Positions 1 to 11,300 of a DNA stretch of 64,000 bases are shown piece by piece. The notes beneath the pieces are model-generated. The model saw nothing but the letters and a program-made list of their open reading frames with translations, was not told the origin of the DNA and did no database searches. How positions within the stretch are numbered: position 1 is the stretch's first letter; the number at the start of each line of letters is the position of its first letter. The DNA is from Metellina segmentata (taxonomy: Eukaryota; Arthropoda; Arachnida; Araneae; Tetragnathidae), in NCBI GenBank assembly GCA_947359465.1, contig OX375882.1:50783509-50847508 (forward strand), written 5' to 3'. Both the position numbers and the translations under genes were made by a program.

Positions 1-785
1 GAATTGAAGATACATTGAATAGATCTTGAGATAACAAATAAAACCTGAAAGGTTATGTAAAATATCACAAAAAAGCCACTTTACTGCACATTTATATTTA
101 GAAACAAATTCTACTCAGAATAATTAAAAATGCATACCTGTATTTCCTAATAAGATTTTAAAAAATTTGAAGTCAATTGATTAAAAATTTAAAAAAAAAC
201 GGCATTTTGAACTATAACATCTATACAAAAAATGAAGGAGAAAAAGCAGTTTAAAGTTTTAAAATTGAAATTATGCAATAGAATTATTAAAAAAATTATT
301 CCAATTTTTATAATAGCTACTTTTTACATGTAAGTGAAGTTTAAAACTTCCCTGGGACTACTTCCTTAGTTGGGATGCAGAAGAACTTGAAAAATACTGA
401 GTCGAACAGATATGAAGATCGAATGCATAGATTGTAAATTATTTTGGATGAAGGTCGCACTTTATGCGTATCTAATAGCAATAACCTTAAATGAAACACG
501 TAAAATTAACATCAAGTTGACTTACATTTCTGTCATATAAGGTTTTTAAAAAAATGCATACTGGCACACAACTATGAAATATAAATGGCAAAATGGCAAA
601 TGTGTTTGAATCTGCTTTTTGGATGTTAAAGTAATTCTTGTCAAATAATGCTTGTGTATTTTAATAATAAAATTATGCACTTTTTTACTAAAATAAAAGT
701 TACAGCTACATGTGTACTATAACAGGGAGCAACACAAGACAGTCTTTCTCATACATGTTTGCAAAGAAAGTTCAATAAGAAAATA
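1..785. other. AT-rich intergenic DNA, nothing recognised
   Basis: No exon-like reading frame, terminal repeat or tRNA-like box was recognised before the Tc1-like element begins at 786. Confidence 0.5.
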
Positions 786-1335
786 CACTATATGGATAAA
801 AGTATTTGGACATTGCAGAAATTCGGAGGCTGATCCATCTTAGTGTGGGGCTGTATTGCCTGGTTAGGACTTGGCCCATTGCTTTATGTACCTGGTATCA
901 TGAAGGCTGACAAGTACCTCAACGTTTTGGATAGTTCAATCTTGCCTACACTATGGCATTATTACTGCGATTATACTGTTTCTTCCAACAGGATCGAGCT
1001 CCATGGCATACTTGCAAAACATGTGCTGGTCTGGTTTGCTGAAAACGAGGTGAATTTGCTTGACTGGCCTGTTTAGTGCCCCGATCTCAATCCGATCGAG
1101 CACTTGTGGTGCAAATTGGATCGACGAGTACAACACCTCCACGGTCTTTTCACAGTCTTGCAAGAGGCATGGCGAGCTATTCCTGCGAAGACATACATAG
1201 AACTTGTGGAAAGTATGCCTCGACGTGTTGCAGCTGTAATACAAGCAAAAGAAGGGCCTACCCTTTACCAAATGCAATGATAAAAAACTTTTTCTGAAAA
1301 ACCTGCAGTATCCAAATACTTTTGTCCATATAGTG
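786..1335 (+). mobile_element. Internally deleted Tc1-like DNA transposon
   Basis: The ends are inverted repeats: 786-815 reads CACTATATGGATAAAAGTAT and continues, and the complement of 1303-1335 reads CACTATATGGACAAAAGTAT, with about 30 bp matching in all. A TA lies at each end as expected for Tc1/mariner insertion. Only the 3' half of a transposase gene remains (843-1280), so the N-terminal DNA-binding region and the first catalytic part have been deleted. At 0.55 kb against a usual 1.3-1.7 kb, it cannot move without a helper. TIR form and transposase remnant agree on the family. Confidence 0.85.
843..1280 (+). pseudogene. Tc1-like transposase, C-terminal half, one in-frame stop
   Basis: The frame begins VWGCIAWLGLGPL, the segment around the second catalytic Asp region of Tc1 transposases, and continues to CPDLNPIEHLW, the hallmark third-acidic-residue motif (normally SPDLNPIEHLW, with Glu catalytic). 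A TAG at 1074-1076 interrupts it just before that motif; the same frame then runs on to TGA at 1278-1280. The tail (ESMPRRVAAVIQAKEG) is typical of the Tc1 C-terminus. The N-terminal helix-turn-helix region is missing. Pseudogene. Confidence 0.85.
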
Positions 1336-1336
1336 A

Positions 1337-1718
1337 AGAGTTTACTGATCAAAAGTAAACATCTAAACAGTTACGCCATTGAGGATAAATATAGCGCATT
1401 TCCGATGTGCTTCAATCTACAATCAATCTAAAACCACTGCAATCAATCTCGGATGCTTTTGCGTGAAATCGTAATGTTTACTGAGGATTTGTATAGTTGT
1501 TCTTAGAACCGGATACCGAATCACAATTTGGGAAATACTGCTTTTGATGTTTCTTTTCCATTTGATGGATTCTATAGCAATATCTATGTGGCAATCTCCC
1601 AATCATGACTGATACCCGGGAAAATCTCGGGTCTATCCAAGTGTTAAAGGGGAGGAAGGACTCAAGCGGCATTATCTACAATATATTGTTGCGAAGTAGG
1701 CAGCTGAAGCCCTATTTG
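1337..1718. other. Unassigned DNA
   Basis: No coding or repeat signature recognised. The region ends where a tRNA-like SINE head begins. Confidence 0.4.
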
Positions 1719-1775
1719 TAGAGTAACGAATTAGCAATCGGAGGATTATGAGTTCGAAACTCGATTCAACAAAAT
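1719..1775 (+). repeat. tRNA-derived SINE head (plus orientation)
   Basis: It contains AGTTCGAAACTCGATTC, matching a Pol III B-box (GTTCGAANC), preceded by GTAGAGTAACGAATTAG in the A-box region. A near copy of this segment occurs inverted at 2531-2585, so the two heads face each other around 0.75 kb of other DNA. Confidence 0.6.
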
Positions 1776-1801
1776 ACCGGCAGCAAAAATACTCGATTCA
1801 G

Positions 1802-1803
<2 letters not shown>

Positions 1804-1891
<88 letters not shown>
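1804..1891. repeat. (AT)n microsatellite
   Basis: About 88 bp of uninterrupted alternating A/T. Confidence 0.97.
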
Positions 1892-1893
<2 letters not shown>

Positions 1894-2527
1894 CCCTTAC
1901 GTGGCACGCATAAAAGACGTTATTTGTTAACGCGTTTTGGCAACATTGTAAGATTGTTTGTTTACCACAAGGCCTCGCGCATCAATTGAATTTATAAGCG
2001 TTATCGGATGAAATTTATTGAAAACAAAAAGGAATTTTAGTTGAGCTGTAGCAGTGTATAATAGAAATCAAAGAAAGCGGAGTATCTTTTTCAGGGCCAA
2101 CAATTATAGTTCAACACGCTTGCACTACAAATTTCGGCAACAAACTCAATGAAAAAGTGTGGATGGTTCGAGTGCTGGGGAAATGTACACAAACAACATG
2201 CTGGGTATTCAATTCAAGCAGCGCTCACATTTCGTGTCAAAATTTGCTCAAAGTTTTCATTTGAATTTTGATTTTAGAGGTACTGAATAAATATTTTCTG
2301 TAATACAGCAATTTTAGGTTTGAAAAACATTTTTTTGAAATATCTTATTTTGTAAACAATCCCTTCTGCTAGGACACATGTCTTCATTGATGCGAGTGAA
2401 GCAAGTATAGGTTCGCGCAGCGAAACAATGAGGATTGCGAAGCAATCCTCCGGGGGTTGGCGAGCGTTAGCGAGCAGGGGGCGTGCCCCCTAGCTGGTAT
2501 AGTATTTTGCTAATATTTTACCCCCTA
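1892..2527 (+). mobile_element. Possible Helitron-like element, 3' terminus
   Basis: The right part is a chain of short GC-rich hairpins unlike the surrounding AT-rich DNA: TTCGC/GCGAA near 2412, GGATTGC-GAA-GCAATCC at 2432-2448, and GGGGGC-GT-GCCCCC just before a CTAG. A second CTAG followed by T ends the region near 2526. A hairpin close to a CTAG end followed by host T is the expected Helitron 3' terminus. No Rep/helicase coding is present, so it would be non-autonomous. The left end is not resolved. Related termini occur at 18308-18387 and 22318-22356. Confidence 0.4.
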
Positions 2528-2530
2528 GTA

Positions 2531-2585
2531 TTTTGCTGAATCGAGTTTCGAACTCATAATTCGCTACTCTGCAAATCCGATTGTT
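2531..2585 (-). repeat. tRNA-derived SINE head, inverted copy
   Basis: Read on the minus strand it gives GCAGAGTAGCGAATTATGAG followed by TTCGAAACTCGATTC, nearly the same as 1719-1775 but lacking about 14 bp in the middle. It directly abuts a plus-oriented SINE tail at 2600-2702, so head and tail point in opposite directions. Confidence 0.6.
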
Positions 2586-2599
2586 GCCTAGATTGTTGA

Positions 2600-2702
2600 A
2601 TAGATTGTTGTCCTCGGAATCTTTACCATTCGGGATTGATCCCGATCCGTCACCAATAAACCGCTGTGTTGCTCCAGTGCGACGTTAATTCAACTACCTA
2701 CC
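2600..2702 (+). repeat. SINE 3' tail fragment (plus)
   Basis: It carries the tail shared by this window's main SINE family: GGGATTGATCCCG, then TGTTGCTCCAGTGCGACGTT and AATTCAACTACC. Other copies are listed separately. Confidence 0.75.
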
Positions 2703-3647
2703 TAGATTGCAAAGTGGGCACCTAAGGAGTATGAAATTCTTGATATTCAAATTTTTTCGGGTTTATCCTAAGGGAAATAGGGAACACGACTCGGTAATCC
2801 TGTGCTTTCCTGTATTGTAAAGAGCCATTCAGACTTGTTCCAGAATCCTGGTGACATAATGATTCTTTTGAGACGAAGGATTTGTTGGACTTGGTCTAGA
2901 AGGCGGCTAGACTATGAGAAATAAACAAAAACAACAGGTTAAGATGCAGAAGTAAAATGTCAACATTCGTTTTCTTTTCTCAAGACTGAAGACTTACAAG
3001 ACTATCCTGTTGGCTTTAGGTTAGTTGGTAGGTAGGTTATTTAAATTCTCACTGGAGCAACACAATGATCTATAAGCGACGGTCCTTGATCAATCTGGAA
3101 TAGTAAGATCTTGATATCCTGTGGGAAGAAGAATAGGTAGTGTAGAGAAGCTAGGACAAGTGTAATCTTCAAAAATACTGACCCAACTGAAGATATTCTT
3201 TTATAAATTTGTAAACTTCATTTTTATAATTATCTTATCACATTATTTAAATATTATAAAATTTTCAATTTTATAATTATAATATTTCTTTTAATAATAA
3301 ACGGTACAAGGTTTTTGGGTTCTTGGTAGAAATCCTCTGGTTGTGGTGATTGTCTCCTCTGTCTCGCATTGAATCGCACTGGTTGTGTTTTCATCCTCGT
3401 TTCAAATAATGCTACTGACACGTATGAGTTGTCATTTCCATTTAAATTATTTTGAGGTATATAGAATTATTTTATATTTCTAGTTCATTGATACCAGCCT
3501 ACGCCCTGACATACTGATTATGTAATTGATAGAGACTGTTTTGCAAATATCGATATTCTTGTTGGTCTTTCACAAGTAAGCTATTGTCGAAGGAAATCAT
3601 TATTTTGGTGTTGATACCATCACTGCAACATCCATTTTTAGTATTAA
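2703..3647. other. Unassigned AT-rich DNA with a minus-strand SINE-tail fragment
   Basis: Positions about 3032-3105 hold a degenerate minus-oriented SINE tail (TCTCACTGGAGCAACACAAT and onward). Nothing else was recognised. Confidence 0.5.
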
Positions 3648-4473
3648 CCTTTAACTGCTGTTATGGATCTCACAGAACCCGAGTCATTTTTGACAGGTCG
3701 TTTCCAACCCTTAAAGTGAATATTGGTCCCTGTCCTACTCAGTACCTTCCTACTACTTTCGACAGAAGCCAAAAATATCAAGACTGGTTTGGCTGCCCCA
3801 AATATTTCGTGTTTTACACTATTTGCATTTCCCTCGTGGTCTCTTAGACCCCTTCACAGAATATGCGTTACCGTTCTTATTGAATGAAATCGTCTAAGTT
3901 TGAGTAGGGAATTTTGGCAGAGAGCCTAAAATAGCAACAAACTTTACTAAGAAACTACCTGTGTATCTTGCACAAAAAGAAATTCAGGATATTGTTGATA
4001 ATTGGTCGGAAATAGAGTACTGGGACAGTGAAATTTCGGATAATATTATTGAAAGCGAACACGAAACGGATTCGGAAATTTAGGCAGATGAAGACATTTC
4101 AAGTGCGTCTTCACAAAAATATTTTTACGGAAAAAATAACTTCTAATGGGATGCCAGGGGGGGAACCTAATCGTGCCGTTAGAACACCAAAACACAACAT
4201 AGTTTTAGTTTCAAGGGTTGTAACGTACTGCAAAATTAGGTCCGAAAGCTGAGCCTGAAGAGACATGGATTCTACTTAACTCGTATAGTAATATAAAATA
4301 TATTTCGTGCTAAGAATTTAATTACCTAAATTTAAAATGTATAATTAATAATTGTCTAAAGAATCTTTCATTAATATATTACATTAATCAACTTTATACG
4401 CACTTTAGTGAACGAGGTCTGGAAGACCCCTCCACACTAGTTACGAGACGGTTTGTGACACAGCAGTTAAGGG
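3648..4473 (+). mobile_element. Non-autonomous piggyBac-like element with TTAA target duplication
   Basis: TTAA occurs at 3644-3647 and 4474-4477, immediately outside inverted ends CCTTTAACTGCTGT (left) and ACAGCAGTTAAGGG (right). TTAA duplication with CCY-type ends is diagnostic of piggyBac. At 0.83 kb it is far below the 2.4 kb or more of an intact element. An acidic remnant at 3937-4083 (ends SEHETDSEI then TAG) resembles the acidic N-terminus of piggyBac transposases; the catalytic core is gone. Confidence 0.85.
3937..4083 (+). pseudogene. Acidic N-terminal piece of a piggyBac-type transposase
   Basis: The frame contains KEIQDIVDNWSEIEYWDSE followed by an Asp/Glu/Ser-rich stretch and a TAG. 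Acidic, low-complexity N-termini are usual in piggyBac transposases, and the piece lies inside an element with piggyBac ends. Too short for firm homology on its own. Confidence 0.5.
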
Positions 4474-4500
4474 TTAAAAGCATTGTAATAAAAGATGGGT

Positions 4501-4620
4501 AGGTAGTTTAGTCTCACTGTAGCATTACAGCGGGCTATTGGTGACGGTTCGAGATCAATCCCAAAAGGAAGGAACCGAAAACAACACCTCGTAATTTTTA
4601 ACCACGGTTCTGATGAGCAC
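4501..4620 (-). repeat. SINE tail/body fragment (minus)
   Basis: It reads GCGGGCTATTGGTGACGGTT, then GATCAATCCC, ACAACACCTCGTAATTTT and AACCACGGT, in the same order as the full minus-strand copies near 44.7 and 45.0 kb. The tRNA head is missing. Confidence 0.75.
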
Positions 4621-4821
4621 TTAATAAACTTAATAAAAGAAAGAAATGATTACAATAAAGATTAAACAGTAGGGAATGCTAAAGCTCGACTGTAAAATTG
4701 ACAACTCGTGTCCACTTTATTTGAATTTTTTTAATTTATTTGCTTTAAATTCATTATTATGGGATGTAAGTTTCGAGGAGTCAATGTGGTTCATTTCTCA
4801 GAAAATTACTTTACAGGAAGG

Positions 4822-5092
4822 CAGGTAGTTAAACTAATGTCGCTTTGGAGCACACAAAGAGCTATTTGTCAATTCCAAATTGAATCAATCCCAAGTTAAA
4901 ATATTCCAGAACAATATCTTATAATCGGACTCATGCTCGTCATCGGACATCGATCCGATGGATTTTTTTTGCATCGGACAACGGTCGGTCAACACCTGAG
5001 ATGGCATCCCACTCTCCAAACTTCCGCACCACGCCAATGTGAGGACATTTGAGTCCACGACAGATTTAACGTGCATCAGCCTTCACGTGCAG
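4822..5092 (-). repeat. SINE copy, diverged, head missing (minus)
   Basis: A tail-like start (GTCGCTTTGGAGCACAC) is followed, after about 100 bp of unrelated or heavily diverged sequence, by body segments CAACACCTGAGATGGCATCC and CACTCTCCAAACTTCCGC, then GACATTTGAGTCCACGACAG. This is the order seen in full copies. Confidence 0.65.
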
Positions 5093-5562
5093 GACTAGTT
5101 TGTTTGGATGTAATTATGATCTCGCAACACAGGATGTCATATTAAGCACAGAATCAGTTCAGTCGACCCAGAAAGAACCAAGGGACAGAACTGGCCATTT
5201 TCAACGGACTCCCTGTACTGGAAGGTATCAATTTTTTGCACATTTTAAAAGTGCATTTTTTTTTAATTCCAGAAAAAATCTTCTTTACTTTGAACAGTTT
5301 TCCATATTGAAAACCCCAGATGCTCGGGTAATCCACCACTTTTCTATCACTTATCTCTTCCCAGTATCGATGAATCACCTAGCAGTAGTCGTTTGGTTGG
5401 GTTTTTATAGAGTCTTTTTATGAAGTTTGGCACACAGATATGGACATTCTACGCCATACAATGTTTTCCGTCAAGTAAATGGACATCCTGTCTGTCTATC
5501 AGAACTTCTCAGACACAAAGTCTAGGTACTGTCGGTCACTATAGAAACAGGTCTCGTATATT

Positions 5563-5825
5563 TTGAGTGGGGATGAGTTGGATGAGGTTGAGGCGATAGG
5601 TTGTCTGGCAACGAATTCAATGCAGCCCTTTGTAAATGTGTATACTGTTATCCCACAAGCGGAGGACCGATTCTCACTAGACAAACTCAAATGCTTCAAG
5701 AAACCCCTATTGAAAATGAACAGTCTCGTTTCTACGGCAACAGACATCGAATCTGCGCACCAAAATTCACAGACTGCTGGAGCATTGAACATGGTGCAGG
5801 TTGCAGAACGGATATATGCACCCCT
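5563..5825 (+). other. Repeat-associated reading frame interrupted by a SINE
   Basis: An open frame runs from ATG 5563 (starts MSGDELDEVEAIG) and reaches VQVAERIYAPL where the SINE at 5826 begins. After the SINE the frame can be followed again from 6221 (YAPLRGLMGLKETTV). I do not recognise the protein. The DNA around the junction is itself repeated at 21807-21914 (minus) and weakly at 52877-52935, so this is likely a mobile-element fragment rather than a host gene. Confidence 0.35.
5814..5825 (+). repeat. 12-bp target-site duplication, left copy
   Basis: ATATGCACCCCT occurs here and again at 6221-6232, flanking the SINE at 5826-6220. Confidence 0.85.
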
Positions 5826-6220
5826 GATCCGCGGTAGCTCAGTCAGTAGAGCGTCGGGCTCGCATCAGAAGGGTTGTGGGTTTTGTCCTCGGCGGAGCCT
5901 GCAATGCTGATGGTTGCGAGATCGGCGCTTGGACCTGGCTAAAGACCGTCGTGTTCACTAATGGTGGCTGGGGCACGTTAAATAGGTCGTGGTCACAAAG
6001 TCCCCCATGTTCCTATACCAAATCAATACCTCTGGGGGTACCTGATCAGGGGGTTATCGGCCTCTGATTGGGATCTAAATTACGATATGTGTGAGTGAAT
6101 GGATGTGTGAAAGGGACCTTCCTGTAAAACGGATGTGTCATGCATGAAGAAGTCCAACCCTCCGGGGCAATGGCACCCCCAATTGGGCCTTATATGGCCC
6201 GCACGACAACAACAACAACA
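5826..6220 (+). mobile_element. Full-length tRNA-derived SINE with (CAA)n tail
   Basis: The 5' end reads GCGGTAGCTCAGTCAGTAGA, an excellent Pol III A-box region, and GGGTTGTGGGTTTTGTCC lies at the B-box position (degenerate: TTTTGTCC for TTCGANTCC). A tRNA-unrelated body of about 300 bp follows, and the element ends in ACAACAACAACAACA. Perfect 12-bp duplications flank it. The weak B-box suggests it no longer transcribes well. It is a different family from the SINEs at 17, 28 and 44-45 kb, whose body and tail it lacks. Confidence 0.85.
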
Positions 6221-6330
6221 ATATGCACCCCTCAGAGGTTTAATGGGGTTAAAAGAAACAACCGTATTAAGGAAAAGGCGCCCTTCCATGGTGGTACCAT
6301 CCACCAGTAGAAAAGCGTAGAAGGTAAGGC
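6221..6330 (+). repeat. Right half of the repeat split by the SINE
   Basis: It begins with the second ATATGCACCCCT and continues CAGAGGTTTAATGGGGTTAA and AGGAAAAGGCGCC. The uninterrupted paralogue on the minus strand at 21807-21914 joins the two halves directly. Confidence 0.75.
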
Positions 6331-6335
6331 TTTTG

Positions 6336-6455
6336 AATTAACGTCGCGCTGGAGCAACACAGCGAGTTATTGGCTACGATACGAGATCACTATTGAAGGG
6401 AATGATCAGAGGCCAACACCTCGCCATTTTGAACCACGGTCAGATGACGAATAAA
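6336..6455 (-). repeat. SINE tail/body fragment (minus)
   Basis: It reads GAATTAACGTCGCGCTGGAG, CAACACCTCGCCATTTTGAA, then CCACGGTCAGATGACGA, collinear with the 17-kb and 45-kb copies. No head is present. Confidence 0.8.
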
Positions 6456-8383
6456 AGCGCGGAAAGTTGATGTTTGTCCATTGAAGGGTAAATCCAGAGT
6501 TATTTTGTGCCCAAAGCTGAAATATGGGTCATTTGTAATGCTTTTTGTAGTAGAAAAGAAACTGAGGGTGATTTATAGCAATGTACAAATTTTTCAACTT
6601 GAATTTACAACAACAATCCCAGGAACAAAACTCAATTATTCTTGAATCGAAAATGATCAAAAGTACACTAAATTCTCTAAATTGACTAAATATATCATAT
6701 AATGATGAAAATTACACAACTGTATATATTTAGAATCATATTGATAACGAACAACTATTTCTGGCATTATTTACGGTTATAGCAGAATGATGACGTGTCA
6801 ACAAAATCAAGGCTCAGGTTTCAGAATTAAGTTCTTTTGATTTTAAAATATTTACTATACATTTCTATTTTCTATAGCATACTATAGAAACGGATTTAAT
6901 ATATACGAATCTATTTAAAATTCCATTTCCGACTGACGCGCATAAGAGGGATTTTAAACTCAGTTCCCTTCCTATTTGTTTTCGACACATTAATTTTAAC
7001 AAATCGAATAAACTTTTGTTATTCGTGCGTAAAGGTTTGAAAAAATCAAATCTTTCTTTCGAGATAAACATATAAATTTTCCATACATTTATCAGATAGA
7101 TTTATGTATTTTTAAAACTCATGCTACCCACAGAAACTCACTTAAAATTTGAAAAACATCAAAGATATAATCTATGCTTTCGTGTTGGTTTTTAAAAACA
7201 ATCTTTTAAATGTCAGACCAAAATGGAACATATAATGAACAAATTAATAACTTCCTTTCAGCACCATATTTAAGAATATTAAATTCATTTTTCCGACTTG
7301 CATTAAAATCAATTTTTACTAAACTTATGGCACAGTGCCAAAATTTAAATTACTTAGAAATTAGAATTACAAAATATTTAAAGTTAAATTATTTGTTCTA
7401 TTGAACACATTTTGAACTACAGTGCAAGCTGAATTACATAATAGGAAAACGCTAGAAATAACTGATATTTTTTTTAAAACGTTAAGAAAAATATAGAAAG
7501 ACTTATGTAGAAAAATATAGAAAGACTTATGCAGAAAAATAAACTTGAAAAATAATGTTCGATTAAGAAAATAAAATTTTTTATTGAAAAGTTTTCTATT
7601 TTTTTTTTTATATTTTCTTTAAAACAACATAGGGATGAAATTAAAAAGGAGGCAACGTTATCATTTCCATAAAAGATATTTGAAATGACGAAAAATTTTA
7701 GTCAAGATATTTTATGTGAAGTGGACAGTATCAAGTAGTTTTAATTTCATTTTTTCTAGCGTCGTTTCTTTTTTATTATTATTAATGAACCAGTAATCAG
7801 TTTCGAACGACTTTGTAGTTGTTCTCGGCTTTAAACGTCAATATTTGATATTTCTTACAATATAAATATTTTACACTGAATATTTCAGCTTAAAAATAAC
7901 TGACGTTATTCGGAGAGGCATTTTATGTCAATTAAATGTCGATTGTGGTATTGTTTCTGCTATGATACATATTTTCTGTCCGTATTCTGATAACTCAGCG
8001 GAATTTTCGAATACGATTTCAGCACCAACACGAATAAAAATTCCAAAGAACTGATTCTAAATTGATACATGACAACTGATTGATCAACCCCAAATGTTGT
8101 AAAACGACAACAAACTACATTTTATGGTTACCCCAAACTGCATCATGCGAAAGAATTTGGATAGCAAAAGTAAAATTTTCGTTGATCGTCTGATTTTTTT
8201 TTGTAAAAATTGAAAAGCTCTCAGGTTTTTTATGTGACGAATTTTAAATGTAAACAAACCGACGGAAGAGGTGTATTGTACTTCCCGTTATACAATGCTC
8301 TTGATAGGAAGAGACTTTACCTTAAAATTTAGTCAAATGATGTTATTTACGGAATACATACAGGAAACACATTCTACCAAAAA
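6456..8383. other. AT-rich DNA left of the satellite
   Basis: No gene recognised. A 24-bp unit (GAAAAATATAGAAAGACTTA and four more bases) is tandemly duplicated at 7486-7533. The open frame at 6865-7071 (minus) shows no recognisable domain. Confidence 0.5.
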
Positions 8384-11300
8384 ACATAAGCAACTTTTAC
8401 ATTTAGCCTAATAGAAAGTCTCTCGCGTTACACTAATTATAGTAAATGGTTTTCTGAGAAAATAAGGCTTCCACAAATTGTGACGTGTTTTTTAAGCTTC
8501 CGGGCTAACTGTGGTATAAAACTATACCTAAAGTATTACTCAGATAAGTTGTTAGTAGGTTTAGAAACATAAGCACCATCTACATTTAGCCTAATAGAAA
8601 GTCTCTCGCGTTACACTAATTATACTAAATGGTTTTCTGAGAAAATAAGGCTTCCACAAATTGTGACGTGTTTTTTAAGCTTCCGGGCTAACTGTGGTAT
8701 AAAACTATACCTAAAGTATTACTCAGATAAGTTGTTAGTAGGTTTAGAAACATAAGCACCATCTACATTTAGCCTAATAGAAAGTCTCTCGTGTTACACT
8801 AATTATAGTAAATGGTTTTCTGAGAAAATAAAGCTTCCACAAATTGTGACGTGTTTTTTAAGCTTCCGGGCTAACTGTGGTATAAAACTATACCTAAAGT
8901 ATTACTCAGATAAGTTGTTAGTAGGTTTAGAAACATAAGCACCATCTACATTTAGCCTAATAGAAAGTCTCTCGTGTTACACTAATTATAGTAAATGGTT
9001 TTCTGAGAAAATAAAGCTTCCACAAATTGTGACGTGTTTTTTAAGCTTCCGGGCTAACTGTGGTATAAAACTATACCTAAAGTATTACTCAGATAAGTTG
9101 TTAGTAGGTTTAGAAACATAAGCACCATCTACATTTAGCCTAATAGAAAGTCTCTCGTGTTACACTAATTATAGTAAATGGTTTTCTGAGAAAATAAAGC
9201 TTCCACAAATTGTGACGTGTTTTTTAAGCTTCCGGGCTAACTGTGGTATAAAACTATACCTAAAGTATTACTCAGATAAGTTGTTAGTAGGTTTAGAAAC
9301 ATAAGCACCATCTACATTTAGCCTAATAGAAAGTCTCTCGTGTTACACTAATTATAGTAAATGGTTTTCTGAGAAAATAAAGCTTCCACAAATTGTGACG
9401 TGTTTTTTAAGCTTCCGGGCTAACTGTGGTATAAAACTATACCTAAAGTATTACTCAGATAAGTTGTTAGTAGGTTTAGAAACATAAGCACCATCTACAT
9501 TTAGCCTAATAGAAAGTCTCTCGTGTTACACTAATTATAGTAAATGGTTTTCTGAGAAAATAAAGCTTCCACAAATTGTGACGTGATTTTTAAGCTTCCG
9601 GGCTAACTGTGGTATAAAACTATACCTAAAGTATTACTCAGATAAGTTGTTAGTAGGTTTAGAAACATAAGCACCATCTACATTTAGCCTAATAGAAAGT
9701 CTCTCGTGTTACACTAATTATAGTAAATGGTTTTCTGAGAAAATAAAGCTTCCACAAATTGTGACGTGTTTTTTAAGCTTCCGGGCTAACTGTGGTATAA
9801 AACTATACCTAAAGTATTACTCAGATAAGTTGTTAGTAGGTTTAGAAACATAAGCACCATCTACATTTAGCCTAATAGAAAGTCTCTCGTGTTACACTAA
9901 TTATAGTAAATGGTTTTCTGAGAAAATAAAGCTTCCACAAATTGTGACGTGTTTTTTAAGCTTCCGGGCTAACTGTGGTATAAAACTATACCTAAAGTAT
10001 TACTCAGATAAGTTGTTAGTAAGTTTAGAAACACATAAGCACCATCTACATTCACCTAATAGAAAGTCTCTCGTGTTACACTAATTATAGTAAATGGTTT
10101 TCTGAGAAAATAAAGCTTTCGCAAATTGTGACATGTTTTTTAAGCTTCCGGGCTAACTGTGGTATAAAACTATACCTAAAGTATTACTCAGTTAAGTTGT
10201 TAGTAGGTTTAGAAACATAAGCACCATCTACATTTAGCCTAATAGAAAGTCTCTCGTGTTACACTAATTATAGTAAATGGTTTTCTGAGAAAATAAAGCT
10301 TCCACAAATTGTGACGTGTTTTTTAAGCTTCCGGGCTAACTGTGGTATAAAACTATACCTAAAGTATTACTCAGATAAGTTGTTAGTAGGTTTAGAAACA
10401 TAAGCACCATCTACATTTAGCCTAATAGAAAGTCTCTCGTGTTACACTAATTATAGTAAATGGTTTTCTGAGAAAATAAAGCTTCCACAAATTGTGACGT
10501 GTTTTTTAAGCTTCCGGGCTAACTGTGGTATAAAACTATACCTAAAGTATTACTCAGATAAGTTGTTAGTAGGTTTAGAAACATAAGCACCATCTACATT
10601 TAGCCTAATAGAAAGTCTCTCGTGTTACACTAATTATAGTAAATGGTTTTCTGAGAAAATAAAGCTTCCACAAATTGTGACGTGTTTTTTAAGCTTCCGG
10701 GCTAACTGTGGTATAAAACTATACCTAAAGTATTACTCAGATAAGTTGTTAGTAGGTTTAGAAACATAAGCACCATCTACATTTAGCCTAATAGAAAGTC
10801 TCTCGTGTTACACTAATTATAGTAAATGGTTTTCTGAGAAAATAAAGCTTCCACAAATTGTGACGTGTTTTTTAAGCTTCCGGGCTAACTGTGGTATAAA
10901 ACTATACCTAAAGTATTACTCAGATAAGTTGTTAGTAGGTTTAGAAACATAAGCACCATCTACATTTAGCCTAATAGAAAGTCTCTCGTGTTACACTAAT
11001 TATAGTAAATGGTTTTCTGAGAAAATAAAGCTTCCACAAATTGTGACGTGTTTTTTAAGCTTCCGGGCTAACTGTGGTATAAAACTATACCTAAAGTATT
11101 ACTCAGATAAGTTGTTAGTAGGTTTAGAAACATAAGCACCATCTACATTTAGCCTAATAGAAAGTCTCTCGTGTTACACTAATTATAGTAAATGGTTTTC
11201 TGAGAAAATAAAGCTTCCACAAATTGTGACGTGTTTTTTAAGCTTCCGGGCTAACTGTGGTATAAAACTATACCTAAAGTATTACTCAGATAAGTTGTTA

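Noticed and set aside
5827..5890. tRNA gene on the plus strand
   Set aside because: The A-box is good but the B-box is degenerate and the sequence is the head of a SINE with target duplications.
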